Assembly: GCA_900553395.1 (NCBI GenBank)
Contig: USDJ01000014.1
Span: 1-26,884 of the forward strand
Origin: an uncultured Mycoplasmatota bacterium
Lineage (GTDB): Bacteria > Bacillota_I > Bacilli_A > RF39 > UBA660
Direction of reading: 5' to 3'
DNA length: 26,884 nt
The notes beneath the pieces are model-generated. The model did not search any database and was not told where the DNA came from. It saw only the letters and a list, made by a program, of their open reading frames with translations. Made by a program: the position numbers and the translations under genes. This document shows positions 1-7,642 of this stretch, one piece after another (position 1 is the stretch's first letter; the number at the start of each line of letters is the position of its first letter).

Positions 1-1
1 T

Positions 2-703
2 CCAAACACTATTAATGGTAAAACTGTAGTTGCTATAGGTGAACACGCGTTTCAAAACTCAGTTTTTGCGGGATACGGCACATTTGAGTTTTATGGTATG
101 GGGCTGACTAGTGTCGTTATACCAGAAGGTGTAACAAGTATAGGAAATGAGGCATTTTCTGGTAACAAACTGACAAGTGTGACGATTCCATCAAGTGTGA
201 CAACGATAGGATCACGTGCATTTAACAATAATCAGTTGTCAGAAGATCAAGCTTTCATATATAAGAGAAATAAAGATGGTAGTATAGATAACACAACGAT
301 AATTGGTTATGGTGGCAAGAAGAAGGACAATGTTGTAATACCAAACAATGTAAAGATTATAAGCGACTTTGTGTTTTTTGGTAGCCAATTAGTAAGTGTC
401 AAAATACCAGAAGGAGTAACAGCGATAGGGACAAATGCTTTTCAAGCTAACCAATTAACAAGCATTGAGATTCCGGATAGTGTAACAACAATAGGTCAAT
501 ATGCATTTTATAATAATAAATTAACAAGTGTAACAATTTCCAAAGGTGTAACAACTATAGGAAATTATGCATTTGTTAACAATCAATTAACAAGTGTAAC
601 AATAAAAGGTAAAACATCTACATCAGATTTTAAAAGCTTTGGAACTAATGTATTTGGTTGGGCTAGTGGTTATAGTAATTCAAATATAACATTTGAATCA
701 TAA
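2..703 (+). CDS. BspA-type leucine-rich-repeat surface protein, 3' part
   Basis: The reading frame is open from the first bases of the window, so this is the C-terminal part of a longer protein and its start is not visible. It consists of tandem repeats of about 23 residues with the pattern LTSV.IP..VT.IG..AF..N, which is the LRR_5/BspA type found in secreted or surface proteins of gut and oral bacteria. The repeats are interrupted once, around 226-340, by a Lys/Asp/Gly-rich stretch (IYKRNKDGS...GYGGKKKDN), after which they resume. The C-terminus (FGWASGYSNSNITFES) matches the usual end of such arrays; no sortase motif or membrane anchor follows. A role in adhesion or surface binding is an inference from the family. 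No terminator is evident before the next promoter. Confidence 0.85.
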   Translation, partial: PNTINGKTVVAIGEHAFQNSVFAGYGTFEFYGMGLTSVVIPEGVTSIGNEAFSGNKLTSVTIPSSVTTIGSRAFNNNQLSEDQAFIYKRNKDGSIDNTTIIGYGGKKKDNVVIPNNVKIISDFVFFGSQLVSVKIPEGVTAIGTNAFQANQLTSIEIPDSVTTIGQYAFYNNKLTSVTISKGVTTIGNYAFVNNQLTSVTIKGKTSTSDFKSFGTNVFGWASGYSNSNITFES

Positions 704-739
704 TTTAATAGTAAAGTAAAAAAGTCAATTTCAACATAT

Positions 740-768
740 TTGACTAATTATACAAAGATGTGTAAAAT
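740..768 (+). promoter_or_regulatory. Promoter of the pilin-like gene
   Basis: A -35 TTGACT (740-745) and a -10 TAAAAT (763-768) are separated by exactly 17 bases. The start codon at 794 follows, with an AGGAGGA ribosome binding site at about 783-789. The promoter lies between the LRR gene and the pilin gene, so the two are probably transcribed separately. Confidence 0.7.
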
Positions 769-793
769 TTATATATAGAATAGGAGGAATAAA

Positions 794-1873
794 ATGAAAA
801 ATAAGGGATTTACATTAATAGAGCTTCTAGCCGTAATAGTAATACTAGCAATAATAGCTTTAATTGCAACACCAATTGTAATTAATATGATAGGTAATGC
901 TAAAGATAGTTCAGATGAAAGAAGTGCAGAGCTTTATTTAGATGCAGTAGAGCAAGCAGTAGCTCGTAAAAATTTAACTGAAAAGTTTAGTCCAAGTACT
1001 TGTGATGTACAAAGTGATGGAAACTTAAAATGTGATGGAGATACATTATTAGAAGTTCAAGTAGAAAATGCTAAACCAACTGGTGGAACAATTAAATTTG
1101 AAAACGGAAGAATATCAGACTCATCAACACTTATAATAAATGGAAAAACTATAGAGGTTGGTAAAAATTCTAATGGTTCACAAACAAATGCAATTGCAAC
1201 TGCAGTGAAAACATCAGAATATGGAAATGTACCTAGTGGTAGTTTTGAAAAAGGTGATGAGTATATAGTAGAAGTAAATGATAGTGAAAGTGTAAATTTT
1301 TATGTACTTAGCGTAGATGGAGATAACGTTAATCTTATAGCAAAAGATGATGAATTAGTTGGAAGAAGTGCTTGGGGAAGCGAAAACACTAAAGAAGGAC
1401 CTCGTTCGGTATTTGATGCGATAAGCAAAAAAACTTCTTCATGGACAAATATACCAAATATAACTATAAAGTATACTAGTGACTATTATGATATGACTAC
1501 AGTAGGAAACGTAACAACTATATATGGTAAAGATTCATCAGAAAATAAAGAATACACTGATTTAAAAGCAAGACTTCCATATAAATCAGAAGTGTCTTAT
1601 GGATCTAATGGTTCTACAGCATGTGATAATTCTGAATGCAAAAATTTTCCAAAATGGTTATACGATATATCTAAAGGAGGTTTTGGTCGCATAAGAGGCT
1701 ATTGGACTATGGATTCTGGCAATTATGCTTCTGGAACATCTATATATGGTATTTATACTTTTGGTGAACTTGGTACTTTCTATTCTGGAAATGTCGAATA
1801 TGGTACAAGTGGAAATAGGGGTGTAATTTATACTCGTCCAGTAATAACACTAAAAAAATCACAATTTAAGTAA
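794..1873 (+). CDS. Type IV pilin-like protein with C-terminal lectin-like domain
   Basis: The N-terminus is a textbook class III prepilin signal: MKNKG followed by FTLIELLAVIV. Prepilin peptidase would cut after Gly5, leaving Phe at +1 and Glu at +5, followed by a hydrophobic helix to about residue 33. An alpha-helical spine and a Gly/Asn/Ser-rich linker follow. From about residue 142 (GNVPSGSFEKGDEYIVEV) to the end there is a separate domain whose last part has the pattern LP...E / P.WLYD / GYW / RPVITLKKS. This resembles the DUF6273/FGE-type C-type-lectin-like domains of Firmicutes surface proteins; the resemblance is from memory and is not proven. The same domain occurs in the gene at 3282-4013. 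No pilus assembly genes are present in the window. A pseudopilin or surface display role is inferred. The gene ends at a UUCG-loop terminator. Confidence 0.8.
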   Translation: MKNKGFTLIELLAVIVILAIIALIATPIVINMIGNAKDSSDERSAELYLDAVEQAVARKNLTEKFSPSTCDVQSDGNLKCDGDTLLEVQVENAKPTGGTIKFENGRISDSSTLIINGKTIEVGKNSNGSQTNAIATAVKTSEYGNVPSGSFEKGDEYIVEVNDSESVNFYVLSVDGDNVNLIAKDDELVGRSAWGSENTKEGPRSVFDAISKKTSSWTNIPNITIKYTSDYYDMTTVGNVTTIYGKDSSENKEYTDLKARLPYKSEVSYGSNGSTACDNSECKNFPKWLYDISKGGFGRIRGYWTMDSGNYASGTSIYGIYTFGELGTFYSGNVEYGTSGNRGVIYTRPVITLKKSQFK

Positions 1874-1876
1874 TAT

Positions 1877-1908
1877 AAAGAAGCTATTTTCGAATAGCTT
1901 CTTTTATA
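1877..1908. terminator. Bidirectional terminator with UUCG loop
   Basis: A perfect 12-bp stem (1877-1888 with 1893-1904) encloses a TTCG tetraloop and has T-rich flanks on both strands. It sits between the stop of the pilin gene (1873) and the stop of the convergent minus-strand gene (1904-1906), so it can end both transcripts. Confidence 0.9.
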
Positions 1909-2281
1909 TTATAGGATTTTCTACGTCAACTATAGATTCAGTTGTAGATAGATTTACTACATATAGCGCTATAAAGTCAGCAATAACTGTTAAGATTCCT
2001 GCTAATATCTGCAATAGATATGGTTTTAAGTTTTCTCCTTCCTCTTTAGATATTTTATATAGTTTATAATTTATATATAGAAATATTAATGATAAGGTAA
2101 CAATTAATATTCTGTTAAATAGAGTTACTTTATAAGATTCTTTTGAATTGAATATCGTCTCTTTATTTTCTAAATCTAATTTTTGATTATATGTTATTAA
2201 AATGGATATAACTCCTGAGAAAAGAAAAAGAAAAAGGGTGAAAAGCTGTAAATTTATTTCTTTTATTTCTTCTTCTTTCAT
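1904..2281 (-). CDS. Small multi-pass membrane protein, unknown function
   Basis: This is a 125-residue protein I do not recognise. It has a short charged N-terminus (MKEEEIKEINLQ) and three hydrophobic segments, at roughly residues 12-31, 55-73 and 86-109. A Lys/Asp/Glu-rich loop lies after the first segment and an acidic tail ends the protein (VDVENPII). The ATG is supported by a GGTGAT ribosome binding site three bases upstream (ATCACC on the plus strand at 2285-2290). It lies 43 bases downstream of the metallophosphoesterase gene on the same strand, but a terminator fills most of that gap. A TATAAT on the minus strand (plus positions 2296-2301) could give it its own promoter, though no good -35 is seen. 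Confidence 0.6.
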   Translation of the reverse strand: MKEEEIKEINLQLFTLFLFLFSGVISILITYNQKLDLENKETIFNSKESYKVTLFNRILIVTLSLIFLYINYKLYKISKEEGENLKPYLLQILAGILTVIADFIALYVVNLSTTESIVDVENPII

Positions 2282-2306
2282 ATAATCACCATTAAATTAT
2301 ATGTGT

Positions 2307-2337
2307 AAAAAAAATAAGAAATAATTACTTATTTCTT
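2307..2337 (-). terminator. Terminator of the metallophosphoesterase gene
   Basis: On the minus strand a 9-bp stem (AAGAAATAA with TTATTTCTT, plus positions 2316-2324 and 2329-2337) is followed by ATTTTTTTT. It overlaps the stop codon of the gene at 2325-3167 and would limit read-through into the next minus-strand gene. Confidence 0.7.
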
Positions 2338-3167
2338 AATCTATAAAAGTTAATTGATGGCCTATTTAAAAGTCTAAATTTATATTTGCTTGTTCCAATA
2401 CCACTTGATATATAAAGCTTAGTATTTTTAAATTCATAAAAATCTTTATTATATTTTGAATATTTATCTTTTATTATACCACCTATTAGTGGAATATAGA
2501 TTTGACCTTTATGAGTATGACCTGCGAATATTAAATTAAATTTATTATAATCTATATTATCAATAAAACTAGGTTCATGTAACATAAGTATAGAAAACTT
2601 ATATTCTTTATTTAAATTTTGATATATATTATCAAGATCTTTTTTTATGTGATTATCTATGTAATTAGAACTTATACCTATAAGAAGAATGGGTGTTGAA
2701 CCATTATAGTATATTTCTTCATATTTATTATTTAAATTTGTGAAATTGCTATCATTTATTAGTTGTTCCCAATTTTCAAATTCTAAATCGTCTTCTCCTT
2801 TTATAGCATACGAGTCTATATTTACATTTATTTTACTTAGAGTGTTAGTAATGTCTTTAAAATCTTTTTCTGTATATTTTATGTTTTTATCTAATAAATC
2901 TCCACTTAATAAAACAATATCTGGTTTTAATTTATTTATTTCATCTACTATTTTTTTTAAGTCATTTTTATTAGTAGTAACTTTGTAATGAATATCACTT
3001 ATTTGAACTATTTTTAAGCCATAAAATTCTTTTGGAAGAGAACTATCTATTATGCTATATTCTTTTACTTTTAAGCCTTTAATTTCGATATATCTGCTAT
3101 ATAGTGTTATTAATGTTATAAAAATAATTATACTTATTGTGATTTTTACCCATTTTTTTATTCTCAC
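2325..3167 (-). CDS. Membrane-anchored calcineurin-like metallophosphoesterase
   Basis: This 280-residue protein starts at a GTG preceded by GGTGAT-AAA, the same spacing used by neighbouring genes. A possible upstream TTG at 3191 is rejected because it overlaps the -10 box. An N-terminal hydrophobic segment (about residues 8-24) anchors the catalytic domain. Metallophosphoesterase motifs in order are SDIH (D58, H60), SGDLLD (D90, D93), H197 in LMLHEP and AGHTHKGQ (216-219). The overall arrangement resembles the YkuE/YaeI group of phosphoesterases. The third motif, normally GNHD or GNHE, reads GEDD (124-127), so the expected metal-bridging Asn and catalytic His are absent. Phosphatase activity is therefore uncertain. 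The substrate is unknown. Confidence 0.82.
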   Translation of the reverse strand: MRIKKWVKITISIIIFITLITLYSRYIEIKGLKVKEYSIIDSSLPKEFYGLKIVQISDIHYKVTTNKNDLKKIVDEINKLKPDIVLLSGDLLDKNIKYTEKDFKDITNTLSKINVNIDSYAIKGEDDLEFENWEQLINDSNFTNLNNKYEEIYYNGSTPILLIGISSNYIDNHIKKDLDNIYQNLNKEYKFSILMLHEPSFIDNIDYNKFNLIFAGHTHKGQIYIPLIGGIIKDKYSKYNKDFYEFKNTKLYISSGIGTSKYKFRLLNRPSINFYRLRNK

Positions 3168-3182
3168 TTTATCACCAAAATA

Positions 3183-3211
3183 ATTATACAATAAAAAAAT
3201 TTTAAAAACAA
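3183..3211 (-). promoter_or_regulatory. Promoter of the metallophosphoesterase gene
   Basis: On the minus strand, TTGTTT (plus 3206-3211) and TATAAT (plus 3183-3188) are 17 bases apart. Transcription would start close to the GGTGAT ribosome binding site, giving a very short leader. Confidence 0.5.
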
Positions 3212-3229
3212 TATTGACTATAAACCATA

Positions 3230-3258
3230 TTGAAATATTTTAAATTATAATATATAAT
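3230..3258 (+). promoter_or_regulatory. Promoter of the second pilin-like gene
   Basis: TTGAAA (3230-3235) and TATAAT (3253-3258) are separated by 17 bases, 24 bases before the ATG at 3282. A TTGACT at 3214-3219 also exists but has no well-spaced -10 box. The region is divergent with the minus-strand phosphoesterase promoter. Confidence 0.65.
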
Positions 3259-3281
3259 TGTTTTGTAAAAGTAGGTGACTT

Positions 3282-4013
3282 ATGAAGCTTAATAATAAAG
3301 GATTTGCAGTTTCATCAATTATGTATTTGATACTTATAATAGCGATAATACTTGTATCTATAACACTAGCTATTTTAGCAAATAGTAAATTAATTTTAGA
3401 TAGTAAAAGAAATGATGTTTTAAAAGATATGTATGATGATATATTATGTTATTCTGTGACAGAGAGTACTAAGACTACAGGAAACGTACCTCAAGGAAAT
3501 TTTGATTATGGTGATGAATATGTTTGTGAACTTGGTGATGGAATAAAAAATGTCTTCTTCGTTATAGAAAATAATCAAAGTACTGTGTCTTTAATTATGA
3601 ATGCTAATATAGGTAAGAATGGAAAAGCAGTTACTTCATCAAGTAATAATGAGTATGTAGCCTGGGCTAGTAGTTCTTCTAGCAATGTTATAATAGCTCA
3701 AAATACTTTGTTAGAAAGAACATTTCTATGGACAAAAATTAAAAAGTCACAAATAGCTCTTCCAACAAAGGATCAGTTATATACTGTAAATGATGGAAAA
3801 AGGACTGGACTTCCTATGTGGTTACACGATTATATGAAGACATCTACCCATCCCTGTGAAAATGTTTTAGGATACTGGACGTCAACTTTAGTAACGACTG
3901 ATTCTGCTTATGCTATTGACTATAATGGAAATATTATTTCTTCAGTTATTACTAACAGTAGTACTAATGGTATAAGACCTGTTATAATATTAAAAAAATC
4001 TAATTTGAATTAA
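3282..4013 (+). CDS. Pilin-like surface protein sharing the C-terminal domain of the 794-1873 product
   Basis: This 243-residue protein has an N-terminus of prepilin shape: a short basic leader (MKLNNKG), then F and a hydrophobic helix (about residues 8-32). The residue at +5 of the predicted mature protein is Ser12, not Glu, so it is not a canonical major pilin and may be a minor pilin or simply a type II anchored protein. From about residue 67 (GNVPQGNFDYGDEYVCEL) to the end (RPVIILKKSNLN) it matches the domain of the upstream pilin-like gene, including P.WL.D and GYW blocks. It has two Cys more than 100 residues apart in this part. GGTGA lies just before the ATG. Function is inferred only as surface display. 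Confidence 0.7.
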   Translation: MKLNNKGFAVSSIMYLILIIAIILVSITLAILANSKLILDSKRNDVLKDMYDDILCYSVTESTKTTGNVPQGNFDYGDEYVCELGDGIKNVFFVIENNQSTVSLIMNANIGKNGKAVTSSSNNEYVAWASSSSSNVIIAQNTLLERTFLWTKIKKSQIALPTKDQLYTVNDGKRTGLPMWLHDYMKTSTHPCENVLGYWTSTLVTTDSAYAIDYNGNIISSVITNSSTNGIRPVIILKKSNLN

Positions 4014-4037
4014 TAATCATTATAATTAAAAAATGTA

Positions 4038-4066
4038 TTGTAAAATTTATAATAATGCTTTATAAT
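4038..4066 (+). promoter_or_regulatory. Promoter of the T-box/HD/valS unit
   Basis: TTGTAA (4038-4043) and TATAAT (4061-4066) are spaced by 17 bases. Transcription would begin shortly before the base of T-box stem I. Confidence 0.7.
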
Positions 4067-4077
4067 ATGAAATATAA

Positions 4078-4290
4078 AAAACGTTGAACTTGAGGAGTAA
4101 TTTATTTAGTAATTATAAGAGATGAAAGGTATTTGCTGAGAGCTTTTCTTAATGAAAAATAGGTGAAGGTAGCAAGGAAGTTGAATATTTATATTCCGGT
4201 AATACCGTTATAATTTAAAGGCACAGAGTGTGCGAATTAAGGTGGTACCACGTAAATCACGTCCTTATTATAGGATGTGATTTTTTTAGG
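4078..4290 (+). promoter_or_regulatory. T-box leader, valine type (specifier GUA)
   Basis: All T-box landmarks are readable in order. The base of stem I is AACTT (4087-4091) with AAGTT (4178-4182). An AGTA motif of the specifier loop is at 4096-4099. The 3' specifier side reads GAAG-GTA (GTA at 4169-4171), a Val codon. The stem III region is TTCCGGTAATACCGTTATAA. The T-box AAGGTGGTACCACG is at 4239-4252. A terminator stem with a T run (4254-4287) completes it. Known mechanism: uncharged tRNA pairs with the specifier and the T-box, forming the antiterminator so that downstream genes are expressed. The Val specifier agrees with valS being in the unit. Confidence 0.93.
4254..4288 (+). terminator. 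T-box regulated terminator
   Basis: The stem AAATCAC-GTCCT pairs with AGGAT-GTGATTT around a TATTAT loop, followed by seven or more T. Its 5' side competes with the T-box antiterminator. Confidence 0.9.
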
Positions 4291-4297
4291 AGGAAAA

Positions 4298-5029
4298 ATG
4301 GATTTAGATATTATTAAGGAAAGATTTATAAGATATGTAAATGATTTTGATACGAATGATTCAGCGATAAATAGAAAACTTTATCATTCACTAAGAGTTA
4401 TGGATTTGTGTATGTTGCTTGCTAAATATAATAATTTTAATCCTAGTGATACGGAAATTGCTATGTTAGCTGGATTACTTCACGATTACGCAAGATTTGA
4501 ACAGTGGACTAAATATAAAACATTTGCAGACTTGAAATCTATAGATCATGGCGATTTAGCTTGTGAACTTCTATTTAGAAATAATGATATAAAAAATTTT
4601 TCTTTAAATGAAAAATATTACGATGAGATATATGATGCTATAAAATATCATAACAAGTATAGTATTCCAGAATATTTAACAGAGCATAATAAACTTTTAT
4701 GCAAAGTAGTAAGAGACGCTGATAAATTAGATATTTTATATTTGCTTTCCATTAATAAATCTTTATTATTAGAAGATGATAAAATAGTATCAGAAGAAGT
4801 AAGAGAAGATTTCTTTAATAATAAATCTATAAGATATACAGATGTTAAGAGTTATAGTGATAAAATTATCTTAAGTTTAGCTATGATATTTGATCTTAAT
4901 TTTAAGTATTCTTATGAATATTTAATTGAAAGAAAATTAGTTGATAAAATATTTGATAATATAATAAATAAAAATATTTTTAAAGAGTATTTTGAATATA
5001 TAAAAAAATATATAGAGGGAAGGGTTTAA
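4298..5029 (+). CDS. HD-domain phosphohydrolase
   Basis: This 243-residue protein has the HD superfamily metal-site pattern: H30 in LYHSLRVMDL, H62-D63 in GLLHDYARFEQW, H84 in DHGD, H118 in KYHNKY, and D140 in VRDADKLD. HD proteins are metal-dependent phosphohydrolases, often acting on nucleotides or phosphoesters; the substrate here cannot be told. The ATG at 4298 is chosen because AGGAGG lies directly upstream. An in-frame ATG at 4277 lies inside the T-box terminator and is rejected. It is the first gene after the valine T-box and ends two bases before valS, so it is co-regulated with valyl-tRNA charging. Confidence 0.82.
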   Translation: MDLDIIKERFIRYVNDFDTNDSAINRKLYHSLRVMDLCMLLAKYNNFNPSDTEIAMLAGLLHDYARFEQWTKYKTFADLKSIDHGDLACELLFRNNDIKNFSLNEKYYDEIYDAIKYHNKYSIPEYLTEHNKLLCKVVRDADKLDILYLLSINKSLLLEDDKIVSEEVREDFFNNKSIRYTDVKSYSDKIILSLAMIFDLNFKYSYEYLIERKLVDKIFDNIINKNIFKEYFEYIKKYIEGRV

Positions 5030-5031
5030 TT

Positions 5032-7446
5032 ATGTTAGATAAAAAATACAATGCTAAAGAAAAAGAAGAAAAGTGGTTAAATTATTGGAAAAATAATAAG
5101 GTTTATGAATTTAAGCCAGATAAAAGAAAGGTATTTTCAATAGATACTCCGCCTCCAACAGTAAGCGGTAAGATTCATATTGGACATATATTTTCATATT
5201 CTCAGGCAGAAATGGTAGCGCGTTTTAAAAGACTTATGGGATATAATATATTTTATCCTTTTGGATTTGATGACAATGGTTTGCCTAGTGAAAGATTAGT
5301 TGAAAGAGAACAAGGAAAAAAAGCTGCAGAAATCGGTAGAGAAGAATTTTCTAAGTTGTGTTATGAAACTACTGATAAGTATGAAGATGAATTTAAAAAA
5401 TTGTTTAGTAAACTTGGAGTAAGTGCTAATTTAGATAATGCATATAAAACTGTTAGCCCTTCTACAATTAAAATAAGTCAATTATCTTTTTTAGAGCTAG
5501 TTAAAAAAGGGTATTGCTATCACAAAGAAAGTCCAGCATTATGGTGTAATGAATGTTTGACTTCTATTGCTCAAGCTGAATTAGAAACTAAAACTGTTAA
5601 GACTACGTTTAATTATGTTAATTTTAAAACTGAAGATGGTGAAATTTTTACAATAGCTACAACAAGACCAGAGTTATTACCAGCTATAGTATGTGTATTT
5701 GTAAATCCAAATGATACTAAGCATAATCATTTAATTGGGAAAAATGCTATAATTCCTGTTGTAGATGTAACAGTGCCAATTTTATCAGATGAAAAGGTAG
5801 ACTCTACAAAAGGTACTGGAGTAGTTATGTGTTGTACATTTGGGGATCAAACAGATATTGAATGGTGGAAAAAATACAATTTACCATTAAAAAATATTTT
5901 TACAAGTGATGGTAAGATTGTTGATACCGTTAAAAACTATGGTGGACTTAAGATTAAAGAAGCTAGAAAGAGAATTGTTGAAGATTTAACTGCTGGTAAT
6001 TATATAGTCAAAGTAGAGGAGTTAGAACACGAAGTACAAACTCACGAGAGATGTGGTAGAGGGGTAGAATATTCTGTCATGAATCAATGGTTTATAGACA
6101 TTATGAATCATAAGGATGAATTTTTAAAGATAGGTGATGAAATTAATTGGCATCCAGCCCATATGAAAGCTAGATATAATGAATGGGTTTCAAATGTAAT
6201 GTGGGATTGGTGTATTTCAAGACAACGTTATTTTGGTGTACCATTCCCTGTTTGGTATTGTGAAGATTGTGGAAAACCAGTATTCGCAAAAAAAGAAGAT
6301 TTGCCAGTAAATCCATTAACTACTAGTCCGGATGAAGTTTGTGAATGTGGATGTAAAAAGTTTGTACCAGAAACTGACGTTATGGATACTTGGGCTACAT
6401 CAAGCGGAACACCATTAATTAATATGAGATATGGTGAAGAAAATAATTATGAAGACATTTTGAAGCCAATGACTTTAAGATGTAATGCTCACGATATTAT
6501 ACGTACTTGGGATTTTTATACAATTGTAAAAAATTATTATATGTTTGGTACTAAACCTTGGGAAAATGTTATGATTTCAGGATTTGTTATGGCAAATAAA
6601 GGTGAAAAAATAAGCAAAAGTAAAGGTAATAGTAAAGTTGAGCCAATGGCATTAATTGATGAATATTCAGCAGATGTTATAAGATATTGGGCTGGATCTG
6701 GTAGACTTGGTACTGACATTATTTATAGTGATGAGACATTTTTAAGAGGTAAAAAACTAATTAATAAGATATGGAATGTTTCTAAATTTATAGAAATGCA
6801 CTTGTCTGATTATGTAGATAGAGAATTTGATAACTATGAATATATAGATAAATGGGCACTAGGAAGTTTCCAAGAGATGGAAAAAGGTTTCATAAAGTAT
6901 CTAGAAGATTATGAAGTTGGTCTTGCTTTAAATCATTTAGAAAAGTTTTTCTGGAATTTCTGCGATAACTATATTGAAATTGTAAAGCATAGATTATATA
7001 GACCAGAAGAATTTGGTGAAGAGCCAAGGTATTCAGGACAAAAAACTGTTTATACAATACTTTATAAACTATTACAAGACTTTAGTATTTTCTTCCCATT
7101 TATTACAGAAGAGATATATCAAGAATTATATCACGATGAAAAATCAATTCATTTAACAACTATTAAACCATTAAATTTTGATTTTTCTGAATATGTTAAA
7201 AATGGTAACTCTTTAATTGAAATAATAAGTAGCGCTCGTGGAGAAAAGACTATTAATAATGTTTCACTAAAGACTCCAATTAGAAATTTGAATTTAAGCT
7301 TAAATGATAAATTGGAAGAAGCTGTTAATCTTTCTATAAAGGATTTTAAAGCAACTCTATTTATTGAAAATCTAAATATAAATAGTATAAGTGATGGATA
7401 TAGAATAGATTCAATAGAACTTAATTTAGATGATATAGAAAAGTAA
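5032..7446 (+). CDS. valS: Valyl-tRNA synthetase, type 2 (archaeal-like) form
   Basis: This 804-residue class I synthetase charges tRNA-Val. The HIGH motif is KIHIGH (47-52) and the KMSKS motif is KISKS (526-530). Cys clusters suited to zinc binding occur at about C172/C175, C410/C413 and C437/C439/C441. The blocks FYPFGFDDNGLPSERLVE and YWAGSGRLGTDI match, from memory, the archaeal/actinobacterial ValS type 2 subfamily rather than the usual Bacillus form. The editing domain (about 190-330) and anticodon domain (about 580-720) are in place. The long C-terminal coiled-coil arm of the common bacterial enzyme is missing; the protein ends soon after the anticodon-binding domain. The gene sits under the valine T-box with the HD gene. 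Confidence 0.93.
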   Translation: MLDKKYNAKEKEEKWLNYWKNNKVYEFKPDKRKVFSIDTPPPTVSGKIHIGHIFSYSQAEMVARFKRLMGYNIFYPFGFDDNGLPSERLVEREQGKKAAEIGREEFSKLCYETTDKYEDEFKKLFSKLGVSANLDNAYKTVSPSTIKISQLSFLELVKKGYCYHKESPALWCNECLTSIAQAELETKTVKTTFNYVNFKTEDGEIFTIATTRPELLPAIVCVFVNPNDTKHNHLIGKNAIIPVVDVTVPILSDEKVDSTKGTGVVMCCTFGDQTDIEWWKKYNLPLKNIFTSDGKIVDTVKNYGGLKIKEARKRIVEDLTAGNYIVKVEELEHEVQTHERCGRGVEYSVMNQWFIDIMNHKDEFLKIGDEINWHPAHMKARYNEWVSNVMWDWCISRQRYFGVPFPVWYCEDCGKPVFAKKEDLPVNPLTTSPDEVCECGCKKFVPETDVMDTWATSSGTPLINMRYGEENNYEDILKPMTLRCNAHDIIRTWDFYTIVKNYYMFGTKPWENVMISGFVMANKGEKISKSKGNSKVEPMALIDEYSADVIRYWAGSGRLGTDIIYSDETFLRGKKLINKIWNVSKFIEMHLSDYVDREFDNYEYIDKWALGSFQEMEKGFIKYLEDYEVGLALNHLEKFFWNFCDNYIEIVKHRLYRPEEFGEEPRYSGQKTVYTILYKLLQDFSIFFPFITEEIYQELYHDEKSIHLTTIKPLNFDFSEYVKNGNSLIEIISSARGEKTINNVSLKTPIRNLNLSLNDKLEEAVNLSIKDFKATLFIENLNINSISDGYRIDSIELNLDDIEK

Positions 7447-7584
7447 TAGTTTAACACTTTACCACTTTTATGATTAGTATTTGAATTTAAATACTATAAA
7501 TATTAAAATAAGTTCAAGTTAAAGAATACGAAAATTTAATTTGTTCTTGTTCTATAGTAGGGTTAGTTAAAGCTAAATTAAAAT

Positions 7585-7611
7585 AGATAGAAATTTTCTA
7601 TCTTTTTTTTT
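7585..7611 (+). terminator. Terminator before alr
   Basis: AGATAGAAA (7585-7593) and TTTCTATCT (7595-7603) form a hairpin followed by a run of T. It most likely ends the HD-valS transcript about 140 bases past the valS stop. The stretch from 7447 to 7584 shows no gene or clear signal. Confidence 0.8.
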
Positions 7612-7642
7612 ATATTTATAATATAATTAATTAGGTGGTTTT

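Noticed and set aside
100..640. Short repeats resembling an array
   Set aside because: They are in-frame coding repeats of the LRR protein, not CRISPR repeats with unique spacers.
3165..3191. TTG at 3191 as start of the phosphoesterase gene
   Set aside because: It overlaps the -10 box TATAAT and lacks a ribosome binding site; GTG 3167 has GGTGAT.
1200..4013. Diversity-generating retroelement target in the lectin-like domains
   Set aside because: No reverse transcriptase and no template repeat of the C-terminal coding region is visible in the window.
4277..4300. ATG at 4277 as start of the HD gene
   Set aside because: It lies within the T-box terminator hairpin; the ATG at 4298 has AGGAGG immediately upstream.
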